Shown one piece after another: positions 1-10,644 of a stretch of DNA of 42,649 bases. Made by a program: the position numbers and the translations under genes. The DNA is taken from positions 1 to 42,649 of the forward strand of contig BCIG01000041.1 of the NCBI GenBank assembly GCA_001599915.1. The letters run 5' to 3'. A model generated the notes under the pieces. That model worked only from the letters and a program-made list of their open reading frames with translations. It had not been told where the DNA came from and did no database searches. This DNA comes from Symbiotaphrina buchneri. Taxonomy: Eukaryota > Ascomycota > Symbiotaphrinales > Symbiotaphrinaceae. Position 1 is the first letter of the stretch. Every line of letters starts with the position of its first letter.

Positions 1-13
1 TAACACATCATAG

Positions 14-1263
14 ATGGGCGACGGAGGCGACTACCACAACCAAGCCGCGGGCCACTGGATCATCGACACGCCCATCGCCGTGCCCATGTCCAAATACCCG
101 CAATACCGCTCCTCGCGGACCAGCTGGGGCATCAACGTGCTCGGCTCCTTCTGCGTCGAGCTCATCGCGTCCGACGGCACCAGCGGCTTCGCAACGGGCT
201 TCGGCGGCCCGCCCGCATGCTGGCTCGTACACGAGCATTTCACGCGCTTCCTAATCGGCCAGGACCCGCGCGACACGAACCTGATCAGCGAGCAGCTGTT
301 CCGCGCCAGCATGTTCTACGGGCGCAAGGGCCTACCCGTCGCTGTCATCAGTGTGGTTGATTTGGCGATTTGGGACCTCCTGGGAAAGATCCGCGGCGAG
401 CCCGTGTATAAGATGATTGGAGGCAAGACGACGGATCGCATGAACTTTTATTGTACGGGCCCGAGACCAGAGGCGGCCAAAAAGATGGGCTTCTGGGGTG
501 GCAAGGTCCCGTTGCCGTATGGGCCTGATGAGGGAAAGGAGGGCTTGAGGAAGAATGTCGAGTTTTTGACAAAGCATCGCGAGGCGGTCGGCCCGGATTT
601 CCCGCTCATGGTGGATTGCTGGATGGCCCTGAATGTGCAGTACGTGATTGAGCTGGTGCATGCGACGGAACATTTGAACATCAACTGGTTCGAAGAGGTG
701 CTTCACCCGGATGACGTGGAGGGCTTCCAATTGATCAAGAGGGCTTGTCCCAGACAGAAATTCACCACCGGCGAGGTACGCATTCTCTCTCTTCCCTTTC
801 GACCGAACGACTACAGTCACTGACGCACCCACAGCACGAATACACAAAGTACGGTTTCCGGCGCCTCATCGAGTCGCGCAACATCGACATCCTGCAGCCG
901 GACATCATGTGGGTCGGAGGCATGACGGAACTGCTCAAAATCACCGCGCAAGCCGCCGCGTACGATATCCCCGTCGTCTGCCACGCCAGCGGGCCGTACA
1001 GCTACCACTACGCCTTCTCGCAGAACAACACACCCTTTCACGAATACCTCGCCAACTCGCCTGACGGCAAGTCCGTGCTGCCGGTCTTTGGCGGCTTGTT
1101 TACGAACGAGCCGGTCCCCGAAAAGGGCTATTTGGATGCGAGTGTGCTGGATAGGCCCGGCTTTGGATTGGAGGTTAATCGCAATGCGTTGGTGTCGGCG
1201 GACACGTTCTTGAAGCCGAGTGTGCCGAGGCCGCTGACGGATCAGACCGCGGAGAAGAAGTAG
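14..1263 (+). CDS. L-rhamnonate dehydratase (enolase superfamily), 5' end outside the window
   Basis: Enolase-superfamily acid-sugar dehydratase; closest recognisable family is L-rhamnonate dehydratase, which turns L-rhamnonate into 2-keto-3-deoxy-L-rhamnonate in the non-phosphorylated fungal rhamnose pathway (cytosolic). Exons 14-775 and 835-1263, phase-0 intron 776-834. Visible family motifs are GGDYHNQAAGHWI, TPMSKY, MVDCW, WFEEVL, TTGEHEY and VCHASGPYSYH. They place the three acidic metal ligands (Asp, Glu, Glu) and the catalytic His, and the C-terminus has the family's DRPGFGLEVNR. Only about 396 residues are in the window, and bacterial homologues carry roughly 30 more at the N-terminus. 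The 13 bases before ATG 14 look like an intron end (taac branch, tag acceptor), so this ATG is probably internal and the gene starts upstream. The intron falls exactly after the third metal-ligand Glu. Confidence 0.88.
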
Positions 1264-1701
1264 GAGAGAATGACTGCAGAAGTATCAGTAGTTTGAAATG
1301 TGTATAGAACAATTATAACTACCAGTATCACCTCTTAGATCTCTCGTCCTGGCCCGCCTTGATCGGTCTCAGCACAATATTTGTGTCTTCGTCCAAAGTT
1401 CGTCCTGTTTGTCATCCCCCGGAATTAGTCAGCGGCTTCGGAAGCTGCTGGATCCGAACTCCATCCCGCCGCGTCGGTCATTTCAAATTCCCACCAAGCT
1501 TCGCACAATTCCTTCTGCCCTGCATACGAAAGCGCGGAAAGGGCTGCACCAGCCAAACGCAAACGGCGATTTAGCGTCTTCCAATTTACCCTCTCTTGTG
1601 GCTGGCTGTCAAACGCGGGACGAAGAAGGCGGAAGGTGCAAACATCCCGGTACACCCGACCAGCGAAGTGGCACACGGCATCGGGTACACCCAATACGAA
1701 C
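1264..1701. other. Intergenic: 3' end of the dehydratase gene and promoter of the next regulator
   Basis: 438 bp between two tandem plus-strand genes. It should hold the polyadenylation region of the dehydratase gene (AT-rich around 1295-1325) and the promoter and leader of the regulator. Open frames here overlap on both strands and show no recognisable domain. No clear TATA box seen. Confidence 0.5.
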
Positions 1702-4278
1702 ATGGCAGGAGCCATCGCCCCAGCCACGCCGGGGGAAGATACGAAGGGGAAACCAGCCCCGGCCGGCCAGAGCGAGTCGGAAGGTTCGAAACGCACGGCG
1801 CGGGCGTGTGATCTCTGTCGGCAGAGGAAGGTATGCCGAACTTCTCGCGTTGGTCTAGACGCGTTAGTCGCTGTCCCGCTGGATCGCTGTGTTGCCACAT
1901 CGCTGTTCTAAATGAAATCATCTTTTGCAACTGTACAAGGTCTGGAACCTTTACTGATTGATTGGGTATAGATCAAATGCGACGCTGCGAAACCGGCGTG
2001 CGATGCTTGCTTCCATCTAGGCATCGCATGCACTTTCGCCACTCCCCACCGGACTAGGAAGAGGAAGCGTGATTCTGGGAGGTATGTACGGTCAATGCTG
2101 CCACATGCGACATTTCTGACGATCCAGTGATTATACGGAGCTCAAGACGACATTAGAAGATAGGATTCAGAGCTTGGAGAAACTCATCCGGCGCAATATC
2201 GGTATGAAGTCGTCGAGTCTGTCCCGAGGAAACCACAACTCACAACCTATGCGTAGTGCAACCAGCGGCGCCTTCCAAAACATCGGACCCGGAAGATACA
2301 CCACCGGAGTCAAAGGATATCGCGCCTCCAAAGAAACCTGCAGTTCATACAGTCCGACATACGGAAACCGGCGATGCGTCCGTCAGCCGAGCCCTTTTCA
2401 AGCAGCATCTAGAGACGTGTAAACTAGGCGACGTCAACTCCTATGAAAGCCTGTCCTTCTTCTCCGAAGAGGGCCAACGATGGTTAGAAGCTCGCACGGG
2501 CGAAAGAGTCAACTTCAATGCGTTCCTTCCACATGAACTACCAGGCGTGGTTAATCCACCCTTTCTAGAGCAGGTGACGTCCCTAGAGGCCATTCCTGCT
2601 GTGAGCACTCCTGGGAGGAAAGCCGGCCTGCTTCTTCCGAGGGATCTAGTAGAAGAGTGCGCCCGAAACCACTTTTCTTCCGTTCTCCATGTGTTTATGC
2701 CTGTATTGGATGAGAGCACCTTCTTTGGCATTATCGACGGCGTCTACTCGGGAAAGCTTAGGACTGTTGGTGCCGAGGCATTGGTACAGATATTTCCTGC
2801 CTTTTATGCTCGATTTCACGGGAGCCACACGACCTTGACCGCTTCAGAAGAGGATGGCTGTGTGCTTGGATGTCTAGGGCTTTTTCCGGATGTCATGCGA
2901 GAGACAGTAACACTCGAGGGTGTAGAGGCGATGGTTGTATTTGTAAGTCTCTGTGCCTTCCATTCTCGTCGAGGTCTCCGACTGACACATCCTGCTCTTT
3001 CCTTGACGATCAGGCTTGCTATCAGTCCCTCTGTGGCAACCTTCAGTTCTTCGACATGCTGCTATCAGCTGCATCTCGTATGATCTTCATGATGAACGGT
3101 CATCTATGCCCTTCTGCAGCGGCCAGCATTTCCCATCTGAGAATCATTTTCTGGATCTGTTACTCACTGGACAAAGAACTTGTGCTGAGGACAGGCCGCC
3201 CACCAAGTATCCGCGACGATGACTGCGACTTGGATCTTCCTTCTCTTTATTCTTCCCTAGATGGCCCTTGCTCCAACTCCGGTGGTCCTTCAACTTGTGC
3301 GTCGACACCTGCACCCTCGTCACCTTCGGCATTCCTGTTGCCTTCCTCATGCCAGCAACAAGCACGATATTCATCAACCGCGCCGTCAATTCCGTGTACG
3401 CCAGCAACTTCAACTTCCTCGGCGCAGGCCAAGTGCCATCTCTCCGTCTTCTTCCCTACCGACCCGCGTCTCGCCCGCATCAAATCCAGAATCTTCCAAC
3501 TCCTCTACTCAACCAGCGCCCTTCGCGCCCCTGATGCCGAACTTCTCCGCTCAATCCGTGTACTGGACGCCGAGCTCGACGAATGGAAGACTAGCCTGCC
3601 ACCCGCGTACCGGCCACCTCGCGCCGACGAGGCGTGGCCCGATGGCCGAAGAGGAAAGATACCGGACCACGTGGCGATGAGCTTTCGCGCGGTCATGTTG
3701 CATCTTGACTATTATCACTGTATGGCGACGATCCACCGGGCCAGCACCAGGTGTCGAGTATGGAGCGGCACTGGAGCCGAGGGACGGGGCATCAACTCGA
3801 GCATTGCGCTGTGCGTCGAGGCTTCCCGCAACACCATCTTGTATCTGGATGCCACGCGACATCTTCTTGGTTCGGAAGCTTACTGGTATGTCAAACCCAC
3901 GGCGTTGCAGCTGTCAGAGGATGATGATGGTTGGCTGACGTTGTGTTGCACAGGGTCATTCTCTATTATCCCATCTCCTCGCTCCTAACCATCTTCTGCC
4001 ACTTCATCTCGGATCCGCTCGCTCCGTCCGCAGCCGCCGATCTCGAGCTGATCCGCGCCGCGCCAGACGCAATACAGGAGCTGTTCTTTCGGGACCAGCA
4101 GCAGTCCAATGGATCGGAACCTGCCTCGACTGTCGACGCGCATCCAGATTCGAGCCATCATAGGCTATTGAGGGATTTCATGTGCGAGTTGAAACGCTTG
4201 GCGGAGTGTGCGCTGACGAAGGCGAGGAGAGATCAGGAGCACCAGAGCGAGAGGCTGTGGAAGGGGTATCCGCTGTGA
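1702..4278 (+). CDS. Zn2Cys6 transcription factor with fungal_trans domain
   Basis: Nuclear fungal-specific regulator, about 731 residues. Exons 1702-1830, 1972-2081, 2128-2201, 2257-2942, 3014-3885 and 3954-4278; all phases agree. The zinc cluster spans residues 36-63 (C36, C39, C46, C53, C56, C63; CX2CX6CX6CX2CX6C) and is split by intron 1 just after CRQRK. A basic linker (RKRKR) and a short coiled coil (LEDRIQSLEKLIRR) follow, typical of dimeric binding. The middle homology domain shows FWICYSLDKELVLRTGRPP and DDDCDLDLP, and the C-terminal part shows LYYPISSLLTIF. A Ser/Thr/Pro-rich stretch at about 3290-3430 is read through in frame. Targets are unknown; it lies directly downstream of the rhamnonate dehydratase gene. 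The TGA at 4276 overlaps a perfect GTGAGT donor (4275), so splicing to 4349 with a stop at 4440-4442 is an alternative end. Confidence 0.85.
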
Positions 4279-4428
4279 GTACCGAGCAACGGAAGTTTCG
4301 TGTTCGTGTAGTAGTTCGTCCGTCTTGTTGGTGAGCGGTGTGTTGTAGATACCCCCAGAAGAAATATCCAACCTGCAGTGTCAACAGCTCTGCAGTGGAG
4401 AGCAACTTGCCCCCGTTTCCCTCCCATC

Positions 4429-6654
4429 CTACGCCACCGTGAACAACACATCTCCCAGCGGCCCTCCACCATTGACAAGCGCCGTATCGTTCGGACACGC
4501 ACTCATAACAACCACACAAGCCCTCTCAGCCCTAATCTCGACCCAATCCCAGGGCCTCGTCACCGGCGGACAGATCTCCAACCTCCCATCCCCGTCCTTG
4601 ACACGCACGTTCATGAACACATTCCACGGCTCGGGCGCCAGCCCGCCCGGCAACTCCACCCCAAGTCCTCTGAGCGTCTCCCGCAGGTTTCCCGCGCAGC
4701 TGCGATGCCGTCCTGCCGGGCGCAGGTGTGCGTATCGCGTCCGGTCGCAGGCGGGGATCAGCCAGTCGTGCACACGGCCCGGGGATGAATCTGCGAGGAG
4801 TGTTAGGAGCGTGCGCCGCCGGTTGGTGTAGAGTGGGATTGGAGCTAGTGGCCCTGCGTATGGGCCTGTGCTTGCCGAGGTGCTGTTGTTGCTGCCGCTG
4901 GTGGGAGAGAGGGAGAGGTGGGCGATGCGGTTCTGCGCTGGAGAAAGGTATTCGAGCGATGATGCGGCGAAACTAGACGCGCTGGGTAATGGCAGCGAAA
5001 ATGCCCACGTGTCCACGACTTGTGTGCCCGTTGGAGCGGTGATGTGCAGTATCTGCCCAGGCTCCAAGCGCACGGAGGCGGCTTGTCCGGCGGGAATGCG
5101 GTTCAGGATCCGGCCAATGGGGTCAACCACCTTTTGCATACCAAGGTGGTTGTTGCTGGTGGTGGCGTCATGCCAGGCTTCTGGGCTTGTAGTGGAGAGA
5201 ACGGGAGGAACCACAGCTTCGGGAGCAGGGTATATCCAGTTGTCTTCCTCAGGCCCGTCAACTTCATCGCATAGAAAGTCATACAACTTGATATACTGCC
5301 CCTCGCCCGTCTCAAATATCACAAAGCGCATCCCACCGTGCCAGACCCCGCTCTGCACTTCTTTCCAACCGTGGTTGCGGGCCTCTCGCATCCGCGTCGA
5401 CCAAGGGAGATTATGGCATTCGTAGGCGACGTGTATTATCTGTGGATCTGCTGGTCCTGTTTCCGCTTGCCTCTCTCTGTCGTTGACGTTGTTCCCTCGT
5501 CGTAACGCCTCCTCATATATCGACCTTGCACCTCCTCCCCGTCCCTGGCCCTCAGCTTCTAGTTCAAGGTCCGGCTGAACTACCTGCAGCAACATGGCCC
5601 CAAACTGCACAAACCAGCTTTTCCAGCTCCCTCCTCGTCGTTGGCTTCGACAGATCATGTCATGAACGGTCCGTGGCGAGAAGGTGTGTTGATGCCAGGC
5701 GTGTCCACTAGGGACGGGCGGGATGTAGTGTTTGCTGAGCTCGGAGATGAGAGCGGGGCCGTTGGTGGTGAGGAGGGTTATCTCGAGCGGGCGGCCGACG
5801 AACTTGGCCGCGGCGGAAGAGAGCCCGGGAGGAGGCATAGGAGGCCAGATGAGTGATGGGATAAGGGTAGAAATATCCAGGGGACGAGGTTCCAACGTTG
5901 GAACAGTGGGTGGTGTAGATGACGGGGAGGAAGGGCCCGAGGAGATAGCCTCGACATGAGGTGAGCCTGGTGACCCTGGTGAGGACCGTGAGGTAGGGTT
6001 AGGCTGGTTAGCCGTTTGCGGGTTGTTCGCCAGCCACCTCTTCCCTTGATTATTGACGTCTAAGCAGCTCATAAATTTACCGCCGGCGGCCTCCAGTTTC
6101 GAAAGTTCCTCCTCAGTCCGCAATGCATTATAGACCTCCTCTGCTTTATAGCCCTTTGCTACTTCAGACCCGGCAAGCTTCCGGAGATGACTATTAATCT
6201 TCACCTGATCGCTCTTGTCAATATCATGGTTATGCGTCCCGTAGTATGTCTCCACACTACAGAAGCCGTCTTTCAGCGTAGCTCGAATCCTTGCGTCACA
6301 AGTTGTTTTACGTAGCGACCACCATTTCGAACCAACCTTGGTTGCGGTAGAGTCCCTCCAGAGGCGACAGATAAATAGCTTTCGAGTGGCTCCATCGGGC
6401 GCAATGTCGCCCTTACGCATGGTCCAAATGTTATCGACAAAGGGCCAATATTGGTAGAACTGTATCTCTGTGAGTCTGAGTGGCTCAGAGCCTGTTGGTG
6501 GTGGAGAGAAAAGCCTCTGTCGCCAGTCTTCAAGATCTGGTGGAAGGTGAAGCTTAAGCAACGGTTGGGTGTCAGGGCGCTTATCGGACGTGTCTGCGGT
6601 GGTGTCGGACGCGTCCGCCGCGTTGGTCGATGGTCTTTTCCGCTTGGGAGGCAT
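4429..6654 (-). CDS. Fusion protein: FAR1/WRKY-GCM1-like zinc domain plus C-terminal DUF1989
   Basis: Single uninterrupted 741-residue frame from ATG 6654. A basic start (MPPKRKRPS) may be a nuclear signal. Residues 94-145 resemble a FAR1/MULE-type zinc domain: C96, C119, H141 and H143, with KTTCDARI and GTHNHDI, the pattern of WRKY-GCM1-fold DNA-binding domains associated with Mutator-like transposases. A Ser/Pro linker follows (about 215-260), then an unrecognised globular part (about 280-470). Residues 506-741 match DUF1989, the urea-carboxylase-associated family: GTQVVDTWAF, HDWLIPACDRTRY, RSCAGNLRETL, EPWNVFMNV and VVMSACPNDT. DUF1989 proteins usually stand alone. An internal Met506 (ATG at 5139) could start a DUF1989-only product, so this may be a fused or read-through gene. 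Function unknown; biochemical activity of DUF1989 is poorly defined. It lies tail-to-tail with the preceding regulator. Confidence 0.72.
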   Translation of the reverse strand: MPPKRKRPSTNAADASDTTADTSDKRPDTQPLLKLHLPPDLEDWRQRLFSPPPTGSEPLRLTEIQFYQYWPFVDNIWTMRKGDIAPDGATRKLFICRLWRDSTATKVGSKWWSLRKTTCDARIRATLKDGFCSVETYYGTHNHDIDKSDQVKINSHLRKLAGSEVAKGYKAEEVYNALRTEEELSKLEAAGGKFMSCLDVNNQGKRWLANNPQTANQPNPTSRSSPGSPGSPHVEAISSGPSSPSSTPPTVPTLEPRPLDISTLIPSLIWPPMPPPGLSSAAAKFVGRPLEITLLTTNGPALISELSKHYIPPVPSGHAWHQHTFSPRTVHDMICRSQRRGGSWKSWFVQFGAMLLQVVQPDLELEAEGQGRGGGARSIYEEALRRGNNVNDRERQAETGPADPQIIHVAYECHNLPWSTRMREARNHGWKEVQSGVWHGGMRFVIFETGEGQYIKLYDFLCDEVDGPEEDNWIYPAPEAVVPPVLSTTSPEAWHDATTSNNHLGMQKVVDPIGRILNRIPAGQAASVRLEPGQILHITAPTGTQVVDTWAFSLPLPSASSFAASSLEYLSPAQNRIAHLSLSPTSGSNNSTSASTGPYAGPLAPIPLYTNRRRTLLTLLADSSPGRVHDWLIPACDRTRYAHLRPAGRHRSCAGNLRETLRGLGVELPGGLAPEPWNVFMNVRVKDGDGRLEICPPVTRPWDWVEIRAERACVVVMSACPNDTALVNGGGPLGDVLFTVA

Positions 6655-7364
6655 CTTAAGGCTTGTTAGATGATCTGAATGGCAATAGAACGGTCTGCTC
6701 GATAAGAATCGGAAGGATTGAAAGGCGACTCGATGGCATCGATAGAGCGGGTTGCTATGAAGACGTGTACAAAATGGGCTCCGAACTAACGCGGATCGCT
6801 TACAAACCGATACCGAAAGTGGATCTAGCGTGTCTCCAGATTACAGGCGCTCTCTTCCCTCCACGCTCCAGGGCACGGGTTAGGGTCCGTCAGATGCAAA
6901 CCCTACTATGTTTCATGCATATCAATTCCTTACATCTACCTATCTCCATCCAACTTGCTTAAATTTACCCAATAGGTACGAAAATGGTCGTCTTCATCGA
7001 TATCGGTGTTGATAGCAACCCGTCGGATAACCCGGAACTGTCAACGGAACCCGTCCCGCCCGTTCATCAACCGGACTTTTAGACTGTTCACGTTTAACGT
7101 GGAAGCGGTTTCCTCCTGTCGCTGCTTCTACGGATTCACATGTAAGCTCATTGGGTTCGACATGATCTCAGGAGCCGGTTATAGTTGGGCATGGCACTGA
7201 AACCAAGTAAAGGTAGAGTACGCTGAAATCTCCCCGCGTTACTTTGCTTCACGGCGAAATAAATACCTGGAGCAGGAGGAGAGGCGCAGAGTCCATGGAT
7301 GAGCGCGGACGCCTGAGATGCGTCGTTGAGTAGAAAACACAAATTCTCCTCGACGGTCATGATC
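6655..7364. other. Intergenic: promoter of the fusion gene and 3' end of the alcohol dehydrogenase gene
   Basis: 710 bp between two minus-strand genes. The part next to 6655 should be the promoter and leader of the FAR1-DUF1989 gene, and the part next to 7364 the 3' UTR of the dehydrogenase. No domain-bearing frame and no clear repeat seen. Confidence 0.45.
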
Positions 7365-8709
7365 CTAAGACAAATCGAGCACCACACGTCCTGGCAATGT
7401 GCCCGCCTTCAACTGCTTGAATGTCTGTTTTCAATTAGCATTGCTCTCCCAAACAAGTCTGCAAAGCGCCGACGCGCAGGTAATAAACAGAGCAACAGCA
7501 CTCACCTCATCCGCCTCGCCCAACCCTCTAACCTCGACCCTCGTCTTGACCACACCCCTCGCCACAAAATCCAAACACTCAATGGCATCCCTCTGCGTCC
7601 CCAACGCGCTGCCCACAATAACCAGCTCCTTATCAATAATCTTGCCCGGACTCAAGCCCTCAATACCCTTGCGCTCACCAGGCGGGAGACCCACGCAGAC
7701 GAGCGCACCGCCATACCGTAGCATATCCGGGGCCTGCGCATACGCCGCGTTGCTGCTGCACACAATGACCGCATGCGCGCCTTCCCCGCCCGTCACCCGC
7801 TTGACTTCGTCCACAATCTCCTTGCCGCTCGTGAACGCCTGCACGTCCACGAATGCCTCGGCGCCACACTCCCGCACGAACGACTCCTTGTTGCCCGTGT
7901 CGATGCCGACGACCCGCAGCGCGAACGCCTGTTTGGCCAGCTGCACCGCGATGTGCCCCAGACCACCGCCTGCGCCAGACACGACGAGCCATTGTCCCCC
8001 GCGTGTGCCGGCTTTGCGCAGCGCGGCGTATGTCGTGATGCCGGCGCAGAGCATGGGTGCGGCGAGTTCGGGTGGGCATGAGGCCGGGATGGGCGTGAGG
8101 TAGTTGGCGGAGTGGAGGAGGTATTGCTGGAAGGTGCCGGGGTGGAACATGCCCGAGATCTTTTGGTTCTTGCACAGCCCGTCGCGGGCGTTGAGGCAAG
8201 GGCCTGCTCAGAAGAAGGGGCTTTGAATTAGTCTGCCTCTGAATGATGATGAGGTCGATTACAGAAGGTGGAGCTTACCGCAGGTCCCGCATACGCTGGC
8301 TACCCACTTGACGCCAACTTTGTCGCCGACTTTGACCGTGCCTTCAGTCCCTGCTCCCAGCGCGACAACGACGCCCACTCCCTCGTGTCCACCGACTTGG
8401 CCTGCAGGAGTGTCCACGGGTAATTTCCACCCATTGGTCATGACCTCCAGATCGCTGTGACAGATGCCACTGTGGGTGCTGGTTGAGGTTAGTGCGAGTC
8501 CCCATAACCGGGCAGAGTTATCTATAGAAAGCTTGAAGGGGCATTCGAACATACAGTCTGACAAGTGCCTGACCAGGTCCTGGTGTGGGCGTGTCAAGCT
8601 CCACAACCTTGGTGCTGATCTGGCCAGGCTTGTCGTAGATGAGCGCCTTGTATTTGGACGGGATGGAGCCATTGGTGGCAGAGGCGGGGTTATCGACTTC
8701 GACACCCAT
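7365..8709 (-). CDS. Zinc-dependent alcohol dehydrogenase (MDR family)
   Basis: Cytosolic NAD(P)-dependent alcohol dehydrogenase of the medium-chain family, about 370 residues. Exons in coding order: 8709-8555, 8478-8279, 8203-7506 and 7424-7365. Introns 8479-8554, 8204-8278 and 7425-7505 keep the frame. Catalytic zinc ligands are visible as C58 (THSGICHSD), H83 (GGHEGVG) and the Cys of APMLCAG. The structural zinc site is the four-Cys loop CGTCGPCLNARDGLC. The Rossmann motif is VVSGAGGGLGHIAVQ, and the end QLKAGTLPGRVVLDLS is typical of yeast ADH1/fungal alcohol dehydrogenases. The start gives a roughly 18-residue Ser/Asn/Pro extension ahead of SKYKALIYDKPG. All key residues are present, so it looks functional. 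The exact alcohol substrate cannot be read from the sequence. Confidence 0.9.
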
Positions 8710-10644
8710 GTTGTCTGTCTGTGGCTTTGTGAATGCTTTCTGTCTTAAATTCCCACTCTTTTGGCGAAGCAGATAGATGCAATGAGCTCAATCCTCTCAG
8801 TACATTCCAGGACGAAATGTGGCCGGGCGCGTCATGATTAAAGCCAGCTTCCCCGCACACATGAACCGGCAAAGTGGGGTCGCAGACTGCTCCATACCAG
8901 CTTCCTCCCCACGGCTACACCGAAGACACACATTGCCGGTGTTTGCCCAGATTTAGGCTCCGCTCCTTGGGTCGCTCCGCGGGCGTTCATTGGTGAATCG
9001 GCGAGTCTTGGCCAGGCAGCACCTCGGCAATTCCGACCGGGCCAGCACGCCGCTCAAACGGGTGCCACAAATCAAGCGAGAAGCTGGGGGCGAATCTTTT
9101 CCCGCATCTTTCGTGAGGTTGTGAGAGGGAGAGAGAGGTTCAACGCCGCTGTGGAACAGAGATGCTGGATGTGATGATTGACGATCATTGTTTGCTGTTC
9201 GATCGCAGTGAGTGGGTGTGGAGTGTGAGCCATCTGATTGGGCGAGGCAGGCACCCCTGGTCGCGTAATTGTGTGTCTCAGCTGTGGGCGGCCTGAACGG
9301 CTGTGGTTGCCGCTCTCCCTGCTGACTGCATATGCGTGCATCCACGCTGGTTGGTGCCTGCGTTCTTCACACTGTGCTTTGTACTTGGATGGTGATGTGA
9401 AAAGCTGGCAACGGATAGGGGCCTCGCGGTGTGCTGTTTCAGTTTTTCACGTGACCTGGTGGTGTTGCGGTCAGTGGAAAACAGGCCCAACGTGGCACGA
9501 ATGGACAGAGCATTCATTTCGGTGGCGTAGAATATGGAGATGCCTGGATATTGTGACGGTAGTAGAGCTCTGTGCCAAATGCAGTCCATGAGGTCATTTC
9601 CAAAATTGTTTGAACTACGGAGAATTTGATAGGTCATGATGAACCCTTCAGGGCTTGGGATTGATTCTACGTAAAAATATACCTAGAAATGCTTCTGAAT
9701 TTATTTTCTGTCCTGCCAGCATCATCCGAGTAATTGGAATCCCATAGGCGATGAAGACGACGAGAGCCAACATATGGATTTTTTTTAAGGACTAGAATAA
9801 GGGTGTGTTGCTGCGGAGTGGTGCTTTCATAGGTTTATCATTATTCCAATGAAGTTCGATAGAATAGAATTGATCGCCCCTGATGAAACGGTATGGAGTC
9901 GTCAGTGTTTCAGCGTGGCTGCAGTCCAAGAAATGCACTTCCAGAAGACCATACACAAGCATAGCTACTGCAATACAAAATATCCTACGTCACAGGAGGA
10001 TCGACCATAAGGTATCCATGGATTGTATGTTTGATGAGTATGTCTCGATAATTCACAGCTGGATGCAGACGGGTAGGTACCGACCGGTGCGTGAAGGACA
10101 TTGTGTGGACCCTTGAACCACAAAGTGAACTCATCATACAATTCTACGAACCATCAAATCCTGGAATTGCTTGCTGCGAAATACATATCATGGCTGTGCA
10201 TCATGGCGAATGTCTTGAAATGTTGATACTGTTTTGATTGCCTGGAATCCTAGGACTTCCCGATTCGACCAACGGTGCAAGCCACATCTTCGTCACCCCA
10301 TCACCCCAACCAATCATGCATCCGAACTAAGGCGTTAGTCAGGGGAGAACAGACACTCGCTTACTAAAATTAACGCCGTAGTTTGACGCTAACAGAGACT
10401 TTTCGGTCCTTCGTTTCCTTGTCTCCTGACCGGAAAGCGCCACGCCCACTTTTCCTCCCCCAGCTACTAAGAGTACTTCTATTCTTCCCGCTTCTTCCCT
10501 CCTCTTTTCCTTTGTCTTCTTTCATCTCCACACACACCTTTCATCAACTTCTTCATCCATCAACCCTCTCCTTGAGCATCCCTTTGCTTTTCTTTTCTTA
10601 ATTTTCATCACACTCGCTACAACTACCTTACAACTCCATACACA
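8710..10644. other. Long intergenic spacer between divergent genes
   Basis: 1.9 kb holding the promoters of the alcohol dehydrogenase (left) and glucanase (right) genes. Frames of up to 130 codons here overlap each other on both strands and carry no recognisable motif, so I read them as chance. About 9640-10250 is comparatively AT-rich. A CCAAT box lies at 10310-10314, about 330 bp before the glucanase start. Confidence 0.5.
10440..10610 (+). promoter_or_regulatory. Pyrimidine-rich promoter/leader tract of the glucanase gene
   Basis: A CT-rich stretch of about 170 bp (runs of cttcttccc, ctcttttcc and tttcatctcc) ends shortly before the ATG at 10645. Such tracts commonly mark the core promoter and transcription start region of well-expressed filamentous-fungal genes. 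No clear TATA box accompanies it. The start site itself cannot be placed from sequence alone. Confidence 0.5.

Noticed and set aside
3298-3427. Possible extra intron in the Ser/Thr-rich part of the first regulator (gtgcgt to gcgcag)
   Set aside because: Removing it would break the frame, whereas reading through keeps the downstream fungal_trans homology in frame.
8953-9345. 130-codon minus-strand frame
   Set aside because: No domain, overlapped by other frames on both strands, and codon use unlike the neighbouring genes.
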